In this document: positions 1 through 5,958 of the stretch, in pieces
Numbering within the stretch: the first letter of the stretch is position 1
How the letters are laid out: each line of letters starts with the position of its first letter
Notes under the pieces: generated by a model
Seen by the model: only the letters and a program-made list of their open reading frames with translations
What the model was told of the DNA's origin: nothing
Database searches by the model: none
Assembly: GCA_964636345.1 (NCBI GenBank)
Contig: CAZWRL010000017.1
Coordinates: 1-15,785 of the forward strand
DNA length: 15,785 nt
Direction of reading: 5' to 3'
Source: JBBTXJ01 sp964636345
Lineage (GTDB): Bacteria > Patescibacteriota > Patescibacteriia > Magasanikbacterales > JBBTXJ01
Translations under genes and position numbers: made by a program

Positions 1-12
1 TTAGGCCAAAAC

Positions 13-41
13 TTGACATTTTGTCAACGGAGTGGTATATA
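13..41 (+). promoter_or_regulatory. Promoter of the small gene at 62, with -35 palindrome
   Basis: The -35 box TTGACA (13-18) and the -10 box TATATA (36-41) are separated by exactly 17 bases, a near-consensus sigma-70 promoter. The -35 box is the left arm of a perfect inverted repeat, TTGACA-TTT-TGTCAA (13-27), which could be a repressor site or simply a reflected -35 box. Transcription should begin near 47-49, giving a leader of about 14 bases that holds the ribosome-binding site. Seen directly; activity is inferred. Confidence 0.75.
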
Positions 42-49
42 GGATGGGA

Positions 50-57
50 AAGGAGGG
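50..57 (+). promoter_or_regulatory. Strong Shine-Dalgarno site deciding the start at 62
   Basis: AAGGAGGG ends four bases before ATG 62, so the AGGAGG core is five bases away, the ideal distance. It rules out the in-frame GTG at 32, which lies inside the promoter and upstream of the predicted transcription start. The same eight bases at the same distance precede the small gene at 2932, while most other genes here show no such site. Confidence 0.8.
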
Positions 58-61
58 CAGG

Positions 62-403
62 ATGCCAGTACGGATTGATTGTGTGCTCGGCGACCGGGTT
101 TACGAGGCAGTGAGTTTCACGGAACCGGGTGAATCGGTTGACGGTGACACGATGATCGCCCGAACCGATGGGGAGAGCGGAGGCGGTATCGGTGAGGAGG
201 ATGGCCAGTACTTCTGGGACCACCGGAGCGAGTGGCCGGAGGAGCTCAAGCGCCACCCTCTGGTTTGCACTAAGTGGCGCGGTCCCGGCAGCCCTCGTCT
301 CGTCCGGTACTTCTACTGGAGCGACGACGGCTGGTACCAGTTCTGGTTCAGCCTCGACGATCGGTGGTACGGCACGGTTCTGGTCCTGCGCCGTCGCATG
401 TAG
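62..403 (+). CDS. Small hypothetical protein, tryptophan-rich, 113 aa
   Basis: The function is unknown. The protein is acidic and aromatic-rich, with eight Trp; its C-terminal half repeats patterns of the type W-x-x-x-W and DDRWYG and ends in LRRRM. No signal peptide or membrane segment is visible, so it is probably cytoplasmic. I recall small Patescibacteria proteins with similar wording (MIARTDGE, IGEEDG, a final LVLRR), but could not check this. The start at ATG 62 follows from the promoter and Shine-Dalgarno site. Codon use is unlike the neighbours: all six Tyr codons are TAC, all five Phe codons TTC and both Lys codons AAG. It has its own promoter and terminator and converges on the glycosyltransferase at 473, so it looks like a self-contained, possibly acquired unit. 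Confidence 0.75.
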   Translation: MPVRIDCVLGDRVYEAVSFTEPGESVDGDTMIARTDGESGGGIGEEDGQYFWDHRSEWPEELKRHPLVCTKWRGPGSPRLVRYFYWSDDGWYQFWFSLDDRWYGTVLVLRRRM

Positions 404-423
404 TACTCGGCGTCTGGGACTTT

Positions 424-480
424 GGAATCGAGGATCCTTGGGTTTTTGACCCTTGGTTCCTCGGTTCCTTTTTTATTTTT
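424..480 (+). terminator. Rho-independent terminator of the gene at 62
   Basis: The arms 424-442 and 450-468 form a stem of about 19 positions with only three T-T mismatches and a 7-base loop. A T-rich tract (469-480) follows on the + strand. There is no matching T-tract on the other side, so it works for the rightward gene. The tract contains TTA (473-475), the reversed TAA stop of the convergent glycosyltransferase. Confidence 0.85.
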
Positions 481-1678
481 CGACCGTGTTTTGATAAACT
501 TCCAACGTTTTCTCCGCGGTTTTCTGCCACGAAAATTGTGCGGCACGCGAGAGGAGGGAGCTATGGCGATTGTCATCCTGGCGCGGCAGTGTGTCATGTT
601 GAACTTGTTTCAGCATCTCCGAATTTTCGTTTGGAGATCCCGAAATAAAACGTGTCCCGCACTCGTTTCGGGATTCGGGATGACAGACCTTTTGGAAAGA
701 ACTAACTAAAGTTTCAACATCATGCGGGTCAAAATAAATTGCCGCGTCCCCGAGTATTTCAACAAAAGCCGGAATGCTGGACGCAATAACCGGCACGCCG
801 CGGGCGGCGGCCTCAAGCGCGGGGAGGCCGAATCCTTCAATGAGCGCGGGGCAGATGACGGCGGCGGCATTTGTGTAGAGTTCTTCAAGCGCGGCACCAT
901 CGGGCGCTTCTTTATATATGAGGTCGTCGTTTTCTAATAGCGTTTTTGCGGTGTCGGTTGAAAGCAGGCGATCGTAAAAAATACTGCGCGCGCCGGCGAG
1001 GATCAGTTGATGCGTGCGGCCATAGCGGATGCCGAATTGATGAAACGCGTGGAGGAGCAGCGGGAGATTTTTGTGCGGGTAGGCGGTGCCGATGTAGAGG
1101 AAATTAGGGTTTTTATTTGGAGATGCTGAAACAAGTTCAGCATGACATTTGGTGGCGGCCAGATGAATCGGTGTGATTTCCGTAAGTAATTCGGGAAAAT
1201 GGTCAGTGATTTGATCGCGTGTTGTTTCAGAAACCGTAATAATATGCTGCGCCCGCGTGAGCGCGTGGCGGAGGATGACGCGGAAGCCCGCGTATTTGAT
1301 CCAGAAAATAAGCAGGTTGCGTGTTGAAACCGCCGAGTGCGGATAGGCACGTAAAATTAAATCATGAATGGTGACGATGAACGGCCGGCGGTATAGGAGC
1401 GGCACATTCCAATGCGGGAAATGCACGAGGTCGGCGTTGAGTTTATGGAGCAGGCGCGCCAGTGCGGTTTGTTCGCCGAGTGTGTACCAGTGTGTTGGGG
1501 TAACGACTGTTTTGAAGTTTGAATTTTTTGGAGAATACAAGGCGGCGCCTTCGGATTTGAGGATGACGGTGTAATGATTCGTGGTATCTAGTTGTTCAAG
1601 ATTTTTAATCAGCTCACGCAGGTACCGTCCATGGCCGCCGTGAATATGATACATGCGGGCATCTATCACGATGCGCAT
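473..1678 (-). CDS. GT4-family glycosyltransferase with two repeat insertions
   Basis: A 401-aa retaining GT-B glycosyltransferase that would transfer a sugar from a nucleotide-sugar donor to a growing surface glycan on the cytoplasmic face of the membrane. The N-terminal lobe opens with MRIVIDARMY and the glycine-rich turn GGHGRYL (14-20). The C-terminal lobe starts near FLYIG (193-197) and carries the EX7E motif, E281 to E289 (EGFGLPALE), that contacts the donor. Two stretches do not belong to the family: residues 177-190 (CHAELVSASPNKN), in the linker before the second lobe, and about 332-373, in the loop before the C-terminal QFSWQKTAEK helix. Both are encoded by palindromic repeats and keep the frame open. 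The start overlaps the stop of the upstream glycosyltransferase by 13 bases, so translation is probably coupled. Sugar and acceptor cannot be told from sequence. Confidence 0.93.
   Translation of the reverse strand: MRIVIDARMYHIHGGHGRYLRELIKNLEQLDTTNHYTVILKSEGAALYSPKNSNFKTVVTPTHWYTLGEQTALARLLHKLNADLVHFPHWNVPLLYRRPFIVTIHDLILRAYPHSAVSTRNLLIFWIKYAGFRVILRHALTRAQHIITVSETTRDQITDHFPELLTEITPIHLAATKCHAELVSASPNKNPNFLYIGTAYPHKNLPLLLHAFHQFGIRYGRTHQLILAGARSIFYDRLLSTDTAKTLLENDDLIYKEAPDGAALEELYTNAAAVICPALIEGFGLPALEAAARGVPVIASSIPAFVEILGDAAIYFDPHDVETLVSSFQKVCHPESRNECGTRFISGSPNENSEMLKQVQHDTLPRQDDNRHSSLLSRAAQFSWQKTAEKTLEVYQNTVEK
592..685 (-). repeat. Composite palindromic repeat inside glycosyltransferase gene (copy A)
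   Basis: The outer ends are TGTCAT (592-597) and ATGACA (680-685), and the inner ends meet as CATCTCC (614-620) and GGAGATC (633-639). One half (592-620) reads EMLKQVQHD in the gene frame; the other half (633-685) reads CHPESRNECGTRFISGSP. A further TGTCATCCTG (571-580) may be another fragment of the same element. Peptides such as MLKQVQHD recur in many unrelated bacterial proteins, the mark of a dispersed DNA repeat rather than a protein domain. Confidence 0.8.
1119..1147 (-). repeat. Half-unit palindromic repeat inside glycosyltransferase gene (copy B)
   Basis: This 29-base unit differs from the 592-620 half of copy A by one base in reverse complement (AGCATG instead of AACATG). Here the gene reads it in the opposite orientation, giving CHAELVSASP instead of EMLKQVQHD. 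It falls in the interdomain linker just before the second lobe of the enzyme. Confidence 0.8.
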
Positions 1679-2844
1679 AGGTTGAGGAATTCTTTTGCGG
1701 TTTTTTCCCAGGTAAATTGTTTTGCTCGTTCAAATCCTCGCCGCGATAAATCTTCTCGCACATCCTCGTGATCCGCAATCATGCGCATGGCGTGCGCGAG
1801 TTCGTGCGGTTTGTAGGGCGAGACGAGGAGACCAGCGTCGCCCACTACTTCCGGAAGCGACGTAGACCAACTGGCGATGACCGGCGTGCCGTGACTCATT
1901 GCCTCAAGCGGCGGGAAGCCGAATCCTTCATAGAGTGAAGGAAATACGAGCGCTTCGGCGAGGGAGAGGAGTGTGTGTTTGGTTTTTTCGGAGATGCGGC
2001 CGAGGAAACGAACGCGACGGGATTGCTTCAGCATATTCGTCCTTCGACTTCGCTCAGGAACGAATACTCCTCGCAATGACATATCTGGCCCCGCCAAAAT
2101 CAATTCATGAGGATACGCCGTAGTGTGGGTGAAATGCGCAAATGCGTCAAGGAGTGTGGCGATATTTTTACGTGGTTCCAGCGCGCCGACGTAGAGGAAA
2201 AATCGTGCGGGGAGGCGGTATTTTTTTCGTACGGTTTGTTGATCTTCCGGCGTTACGATGGGCGCGGTTGGGGCGCCCGGGTAGATGACCGTGATTTTAT
2301 GCGCGACGTCAGGAAAATGCCGCGCGAAATCTTCGGCGGTTGCTTTGGATATCGCAACAATCGCATCGGCGCGGGTGAGTACTTTTTGTACTCGGATGGC
2401 GCGGTGCCACATTCTTGATTTTAGTGAGTACCACGATGGGTTAACAAGAAACGAAAGGTCATGCACTACTTGAATCAGTTTGCAGTGCGGTGAGACGCTC
2501 GTGAAATTGAGGTTTGGCGCAATCCAGACATCGGCACCGCCCGCCCACTCATCAAGATAAGGACGGCCGGTGAGGAGGAGCGAGAGGTTGAGGAGTTTGT
2601 TGGGGAGGTGTTTGGTGACAATGGGAATGTGTGGTGAATTGAGGTTGGTGAGATCCCTCGACTCGTCCCGACTGTGTCGGGATTCGTTCGGGATGACATT
2701 TTTAGACCACCCATTTAAAAAACCAATCCAGCGGTGTTCGGAACCGTGGAGGGTAAGCGCTTGCAGGAGTTCGCGTGTGTACACTTCAACGCCGCGCGTG
2801 CCGCGTGCTTCCATAAGAGGGCGCAGGTCAATGGCGATTTTCAT
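1666..2844 (-). CDS. GT4-family glycosyltransferase with two repeat insertions
   Basis: A 392-aa GT-B glycosyltransferase of family GT4, expected to act in the cytoplasm on a lipid-linked glycan. The start MKIAIDLRPL and the turn RGTRGVEVYTREL (14-26) are typical of the N-terminal lobe. FLYVGALEPRKN (216-227), with the conserved Arg-Lys, begins the donor lobe, and EX7E is E306 to E314 (EGFGFPPLE). Residues about 50-65 and 254-274 are foreign to the family and encoded by palindromic repeats (2650-2698 and around 2036-2064), both in surface loops. The gene ends with TGA. It is a paralogue of the next gene downstream, which it overlaps by 13 bases. A candidate promoter (-35 TTGTCA at 2874-2879, -10 TAGGGT at 2851-2856) would place the transcript start at the ATG itself. 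The sugar specificity is unknown. Confidence 0.93.
   Translation of the reverse strand: MKIAIDLRPLMEARGTRGVEVYTRELLQALTLHGSEHRWIGFLNGWSKNVIPNESRHSRDESRDLTNLNSPHIPIVTKHLPNKLLNLSLLLTGRPYLDEWAGGADVWIAPNLNFTSVSPHCKLIQVVHDLSFLVNPSWYSLKSRMWHRAIRVQKVLTRADAIVAISKATAEDFARHFPDVAHKITVIYPGAPTAPIVTPEDQQTVRKKYRLPARFFLYVGALEPRKNIATLLDAFAHFTHTTAYPHELILAGPDMSLRGVFVPERSRRTNMLKQSRRVRFLGRISEKTKHTLLSLAEALVFPSLYEGFGFPPLEAMSHGTPVIASWSTSLPEVVGDAGLLVSPYKPHELAHAMRMIADHEDVREDLSRRGFERAKQFTWEKTAKEFLNLCAS
2036..2064 (-). repeat. Second-family palindromic repeat inside glycosyltransferase gene (copy C)
   Basis: TTCGTCC and GGAACGAA flank the core TTCGACTTCGCTCA. Similar sequence between 2065 and 2082 (CTCCTCGCAATGACAT) and CTTCAGCATA (2027-2036) suggest the element spans about 2027-2082. 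The gene reads FVPERSRR through it. The core resembles a dispersed repeat I recall from many bacterial genomes, distinct from copies A and B. Confidence 0.65.
2650..2698 (-). repeat. Half-unit palindromic repeat inside glycosyltransferase gene (copy D)
   Basis: The ends GAGATCCC (2650-2657) and GGGATGACA (2690-2698), with an inner hairpin GTCCCGAC (2665-2672) against GTCGGGA (2676-2682), match the layout of the 633-685 half of copy A. The gene reads it as VIPNESRHSRDE, a different frame from the CHPESRNE reading in copy A. Confidence 0.7.
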
Positions 2845-2850
2845 GCCCTT

Positions 2851-2879
2851 ACCCTAGCATCGGTGTAGATGCTTGACAA
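2851..2879 (-). promoter_or_regulatory. Candidate leaderless promoter of glycosyltransferase at 2844
   Basis: On the minus strand TTGTCA (2879-2874), 17 bases, then TAGGGT (2856-2851) preceded by TGC, an extended -10 element. Transcription would start at about 2844-2845, the A of the start codon. The -35 box overlaps the -35 box of the divergent promoter by five bases. The -10 match is weak, so this is tentative. Confidence 0.5.
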
Positions 2880-2901
2880 CTGAATCACGACGTGATATGG
2901 T
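2873..2901 (+). promoter_or_regulatory. Promoter of the small gene at 2932
   Basis: TTGACA (2873-2878), 17 bases, then TATGGT (2896-2901) preceded by TGA, an extended -10. The spacer holds a perfect palindrome ATCACG-A-CGTGAT (2884-2896), a plausible operator, and TGTCAA (2904-2909) mirrors the -35 box around nearly the same centre. The predicted transcript start is near 2908, giving a leader of about 24 bases. Confidence 0.7.
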
Positions 2902-2919
2902 GATGTCAACTTGGCGACT

Positions 2920-2927
2920 AAGGAGGG
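2920..2927 (+). promoter_or_regulatory. Strong Shine-Dalgarno site deciding the start at 2932
   Basis: AAGGAGGG with the AGGAGG core five bases from ATG 2932. This favours ATG 2932 over the upstream TTG at 2911 and the later ATG at 2941. Sequence and spacing are identical to the site before the small gene at 62. Confidence 0.8.
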
Positions 2928-2931
2928 TGCG

Positions 2932-3267
2932 ATGGGCTCGATGGACTCGAAGGATGAAATCGGTGGCGTTTCGTTGATCGGTGTGACGCAGTTCTGCGAC
3001 GCATTGCATCGTGCGACATTGCATGGTTCGCGTGATGATCAGAGCGCGGAAGGCGAAGAGATCTGGGGATTGCTTGAGGCAATCAGACATCGGTTTCCGG
3101 TGGGGAGCGCCTCCCTGATTGAAATTCCGCGGAAGACCGTGGAAGAAGTGATGACGACCGTGGAGGGCCTCATCCAACGCGGTAATGTCCGGTACGGGTC
3201 TGGTGGTCTCGAAGAACTCCGCAAGCGCCTCACGGCGAGCGGTGTGCCGAAGGAGATTGCAGAATAG
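2932..3267 (+). CDS. Small hypothetical protein, 111 aa
   Basis: The function is unknown. The protein appears soluble and mostly helical, with no signal peptide or membrane segment. A stretch from about residue 55 onward (RFPVGSASLIEIPRKTVEEV) followed by VEGLIQRGNVRYGSGGLEEL could be a helix-turn-helix or winged-helix-like fold, but no motif is convincing. Codon use differs from its neighbours: all four Lys codons are AAG and most Ile codons ATC. The gene has its own promoter, Shine-Dalgarno site and terminator. It lies antisense to, and between, the two halves of the glycan locus, suggesting insertion of a self-contained unit. It shares its expression layout, but no obvious protein similarity, with the gene at 62. 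Confidence 0.72.
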   Translation: MGSMDSKDEIGGVSLIGVTQFCDALHRATLHGSRDDQSAEGEEIWGLLEAIRHRFPVGSASLIEIPRKTVEEVMTTVEGLIQRGNVRYGSGGLEELRKRLTASGVPKEIAE

Positions 3268-3283
3268 CACTTTTTGGAGAGAC

Positions 3284-3313
3284 GGCAGGATTAATGCCCC
3301 TGCCTTTATTTTT
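3284..3313 (+). terminator. Rho-independent terminator of the gene at 2932
   Basis: GGCAGG (3284-3289) and CCTGCC (3299-3304) form a 6-bp stem with a 9-base loop, followed by TTTATTTTT (3305-3313). The T-tract contains TTA (3306-3308), the reversed TAA stop of the convergent glycosyltransferase. No T-tract follows on the minus strand. Confidence 0.75.
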
Positions 3314-4436
3314 GTAAAAGCGCGGGTTGGTAAAGTCCTTTTTGAAATTCTTCGTACCGATCACGCACAAATCGTTGCATTGATGCGGTGAATGTTTCGG
3401 TGCCGAATTGGAGCGCGTGCTCGCGAATCTCCGCCGCGTTGAATTGCGCGGGATCAAAGTGCAACACCGTATCCAGCAGGTCTTCCCATGTTTGGCGATG
3501 AAAAAATACGCCCGTTTTATTTGGCACAACGGTTTCAAGCGCGCCGCCTTTTGCAAGCGCAATCACGGGCCGGCCGGCGGCCATGGATTCAATCGGTGTA
3601 ATGCCAAAATCTTCCACTTGCGGATGGATGAATGCCTGCGCGCGCGCGAGAAGCACGGCTTTTTCCGTATCCGTAATTTTTCCCAGAAATTCAATGTTTG
3701 GCCGCGCCATCTCACGAAGCCGCGCAAGTTCCGGGCCGGTGCCAAAAATTTTGAGCGGCCATTTGAGGCGATTAAAAACTCTAATCACAAGATCAAATTT
3801 TTTATACGGCACGAGCCGTCCGCCGGTGACAAAATAATTCTCTATGGTGGGCGCGATGGAGAAATAATCCAGCGCAACCGGCGGGTAGATGACCGTGCTT
3901 TCACGGCGATAGTATTTCCAAATGCGCGCCGCAACCGTGTGCGAATTGGCCACAAAATGATCCACACGCGTGGTGGATAATTGATCCCAAAGCCGAAGCC
4001 GGCTGACCACCGGCGGGATCACCAATTTTTTGATGAGTGTGTTGTAGGGTAGATTTTCCACATATTCATGCGTGTCAGTCCAGAGATATCGAGTAGGTGT
4101 GTGGCAGTAGCAGATGTGGAGCGTATCGGGGCGTGTGATGATTCCTTTGGCAAACGAGCTGGCCGATGAGATGACCACGTCAAAATCTGAAAGATCGTGG
4201 CGTTCGGTGGCCATCGGCAGAAACGGCAAGTACCACTGGTAATGCGTTTTGCCAAACGGCAGTTTTTGAATGAAGCTGGTGCGAATGTCTTTTCCTTCAA
4301 AGGTGCCGGCGAAATTTTTTTTATTATAAAACCAGACGTAGGTTGGCGCGTCCGGCCACATCGTTTGTAATGCCAAAAGTACACGTTCTGCCCCTCCATC
4401 TTGAGACAGGTAATCGTGGATAAGGGCAACTTTCAT
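3306..4436 (-). CDS. WbaZ-like GT4 glycosyltransferase (mannosyltransferase family)
   Basis: A 376-aa GT-B enzyme resembling the WbaZ-type mannosyltransferases of O-antigen and exopolysaccharide pathways, expected on the cytoplasmic side of the membrane. Family marks are MKVALIHDYL with GGAERV (14-19), the CHTPTRYLW segment (111-119), YFVTGGRLVPYKKFD (201-215) opening the donor lobe, and EX7E, E275 to E283 (EDFGITPIE). The start at ATG 4436 gives the family N-terminus; the longer reading from 4517 would overlap the upstream gene by 76 bases and adds no family sequence. The gene begins five bases after the upstream phosphotransferase stop, so the two form one transcript. No Shine-Dalgarno site is visible, suggesting translational coupling. 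Unlike the other two glycosyltransferases it carries no repeat insertion. Mannose as substrate is only a family-based guess. Confidence 0.92.
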   Translation of the reverse strand: MKVALIHDYLSQDGGAERVLLALQTMWPDAPTYVWFYNKKNFAGTFEGKDIRTSFIQKLPFGKTHYQWYLPFLPMATERHDLSDFDVVISSASSFAKGIITRPDTLHICYCHTPTRYLWTDTHEYVENLPYNTLIKKLVIPPVVSRLRLWDQLSTTRVDHFVANSHTVAARIWKYYRRESTVIYPPVALDYFSIAPTIENYFVTGGRLVPYKKFDLVIRVFNRLKWPLKIFGTGPELARLREMARPNIEFLGKITDTEKAVLLARAQAFIHPQVEDFGITPIESMAAGRPVIALAKGGALETVVPNKTGVFFHRQTWEDLLDTVLHFDPAQFNAAEIREHALQFGTETFTASMQRFVRDRYEEFQKGLYQPALLQK

Positions 4437-4441
4437 ATACG

Positions 4442-5869
4442 TTACAGCGCTTTGCGTTTTCTTGTCAGGATAAAAGGTGTTTTGAGTAGAATGATCGCAT
4501 CCATGAGGAGCGACCAATGTTCCATATAGAAGGTGTCAAGTCGGATTTCTTCTTCAAACGAGAGATCAGATCGGCCGGAAATTTGCGCAAGACCCGTGAT
4601 GCCCGGACGGATATCGTGGACGGCTTTGTGGTGGCGTTCATACTGCTCCACTTCGCGCGGTTGATGCGGCCGCGGCCCCATCAAGCTCATACTGCCACCG
4701 AGCACATTAAAAAGCTGCGGGAGTTCATCAATGCTTGACCAGCGGAGGAAACGGCCAACCGCGGTGACGCGCGGGTCATTTTTAATTTTATAGAGCGGCC
4801 CCTCTTTCGTATTTTTTTGTTTGATGAGTTGTTGCTCAAATTCCAGCGCCTCCTTGGAATTTTTAAACTGCGAACCGATGCAATATTTTTGGTGCATCGT
4901 GCGAAATTTTAACGTATCAAAGGTGACGCCTTTATACCCCACGCGTTCATTGCGATAGAACACGGGGCTGCCGGTTTCAATGAGCACCGCAATCGCGCTG
5001 ATGAGAAGAAAGGGGCTTGCGATGATAAGGAAGATGAGACCGAGAAGTACATCAACTACACGTTTAGTGACGCGGCCCCAGCCATCAAGCCGCGTCCGCT
5101 TCATTTCAATAATGGGAATACCGGCGATGGATGATACATCCATGTTGACCACATAGGTAGAGAAAAGGTCGGCGGAATATTTGAAGGTGATATGGCGTTC
5201 GGTGCAAAATTCAACAATATCCAGCACCTCTTCTTCGCGCGCTTTTGGATTGGTAAAGATGATTTCGTCAACACGTTCTTTGGCGTGGTGCTCTTCAATT
5301 TCTTGCTGGGTGTGTTTGGTAAACCGCGGATAGTGGGCGCGCACGTGATATCCTAAACCCTTCCGCGTAACGAGCACCTTGCGAATAACATCGCTGACAT
5401 TTTCTGAACCGATAATGATGACTTTTTTGGTGGCGATATTGGCGCGATAGAGGATGCTGCGCACAAGACGCATGGCGATACGGCCGGCGCTGACGAGGAC
5501 AACTGCCAAGACCGATGCGGCGAGCACGATGAAGCGCGATTGGAAAAATTCACCGCGGAAAAAGATGAAGATAGTGACGGCGGCAAGACCCGCGGCGCAG
5601 GCGAGCACAATGCGCGAGAGATCGTCGGCCAGTTTACGGTTTGGATCAGGGCGGTACAAGCCGGCCATCGCAAAAATGATAATCCATCCAAGCGCTGCCA
5701 CCATGACCATGCTTAGATAGGCGGTTTGTTCAAAGACAAATTGCGGCGCACGGAGCGCCGTGAAAAAAGGAGTGAAGCGAACCAGGTAGGCGGTAACCCC
5801 TGCCATGACAAGGAGCACAAAATCCAGCGGGAGCTGGATGAACATAAAAATAAGTTCGGATCGCTTCAT
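4442..5869 (-). CDS. Polyprenyl-phosphate hexose-1-phosphate transferase (initiating glycosyltransferase)
   Basis: A 475-aa membrane enzyme that moves a hexose-1-phosphate from a nucleotide sugar to undecaprenyl phosphate, the first step of lipid-linked glycan assembly. Four N-terminal membrane helices (about 8-30, 50-71, 86-104, 113-131) are followed by a soluble Rossmann-like part with VIIIGSENVSDV (150-161). A fifth hydrophobic segment lies at about 271-298, then the catalytic domain: KFRTM (321-325), NDPRVT (364-369), the Asp-Glu pair D381-E382 in SSIDELPQ, and GPRP (398-401). Length and layout fit the WbaP/CpsE/WcaJ-type family; the bacillosamine and other short versions lack the first four helices. 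It heads the glycan operon and is divergent from rnpB. No flippase or polymerase is in the window, so the final product is unknown. Confidence 0.94.
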   Translation of the reverse strand: MKRSELIFMFIQLPLDFVLLVMAGVTAYLVRFTPFFTALRAPQFVFEQTAYLSMVMVAALGWIIIFAMAGLYRPDPNRKLADDLSRIVLACAAGLAAVTIFIFFRGEFFQSRFIVLAASVLAVVLVSAGRIAMRLVRSILYRANIATKKVIIIGSENVSDVIRKVLVTRKGLGYHVRAHYPRFTKHTQQEIEEHHAKERVDEIIFTNPKAREEEVLDIVEFCTERHITFKYSADLFSTYVVNMDVSSIAGIPIIEMKRTRLDGWGRVTKRVVDVLLGLIFLIIASPFLLISAIAVLIETGSPVFYRNERVGYKGVTFDTLKFRTMHQKYCIGSQFKNSKEALEFEQQLIKQKNTKEGPLYKIKNDPRVTAVGRFLRWSSIDELPQLFNVLGGSMSLMGPRPHQPREVEQYERHHKAVHDIRPGITGLAQISGRSDLSFEEEIRLDTFYMEHWSLLMDAIILLKTPFILTRKRKAL

Positions 5870-5900
5870 AGGTTGTGATTATTATCAGCGTTCGCCTTTT

Positions 5901-5929
5901 ATTGTAGCTCCGCGCTTCTCAGTTGACAA
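5901..5929 (-). promoter_or_regulatory. Promoter of the glycan operon
   Basis: On the minus strand TTGTCA (5929-5924), 17 bases, then TACAAT (5906-5901). Transcription would start near 5894, giving a leader of about 25 bases without a clear Shine-Dalgarno site. The -35 box overlaps that of the rnpB promoter by five bases, so the two polymerase sites exclude each other. Confidence 0.65.
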
Positions 5930-5951
5930 GGGCGCCTGCGCGTGCTATACT
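5923..5951 (+). promoter_or_regulatory. Promoter of rnpB
   Basis: TTGACA (5923-5928), exactly 17 bases, then TATACT (5946-5951) preceded by TGC, an extended -10. It is near consensus on all elements, as expected for an abundant RNA. The predicted start at about 5958-5959 coincides with the start of helix P1. Confidence 0.85.
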
Positions 5952-5958
5952 GAAAACG

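Noticed and set aside
563..709. Short + strand reading frame (49 codons) with AGGAGG five bases before its ATG, like the two small genes.
   Set aside because: It lies wholly antisense within the glycosyltransferase at 473, most of it is the palindromic repeat, and no promoter or terminator belongs to it. The Shine-Dalgarno match is the reverse of the SLLSR codons.
3408..3980. Open + strand frame of 190 codons.
   Set aside because: Antisense shadow of the WbaZ-like glycosyltransferase.
4437..4517. 27-codon upstream extension of the WbaZ-like glycosyltransferase.
   Set aside because: It overlaps the phosphotransferase coding sequence and adds no family sequence; ATG 4436 gives the standard N-terminus.
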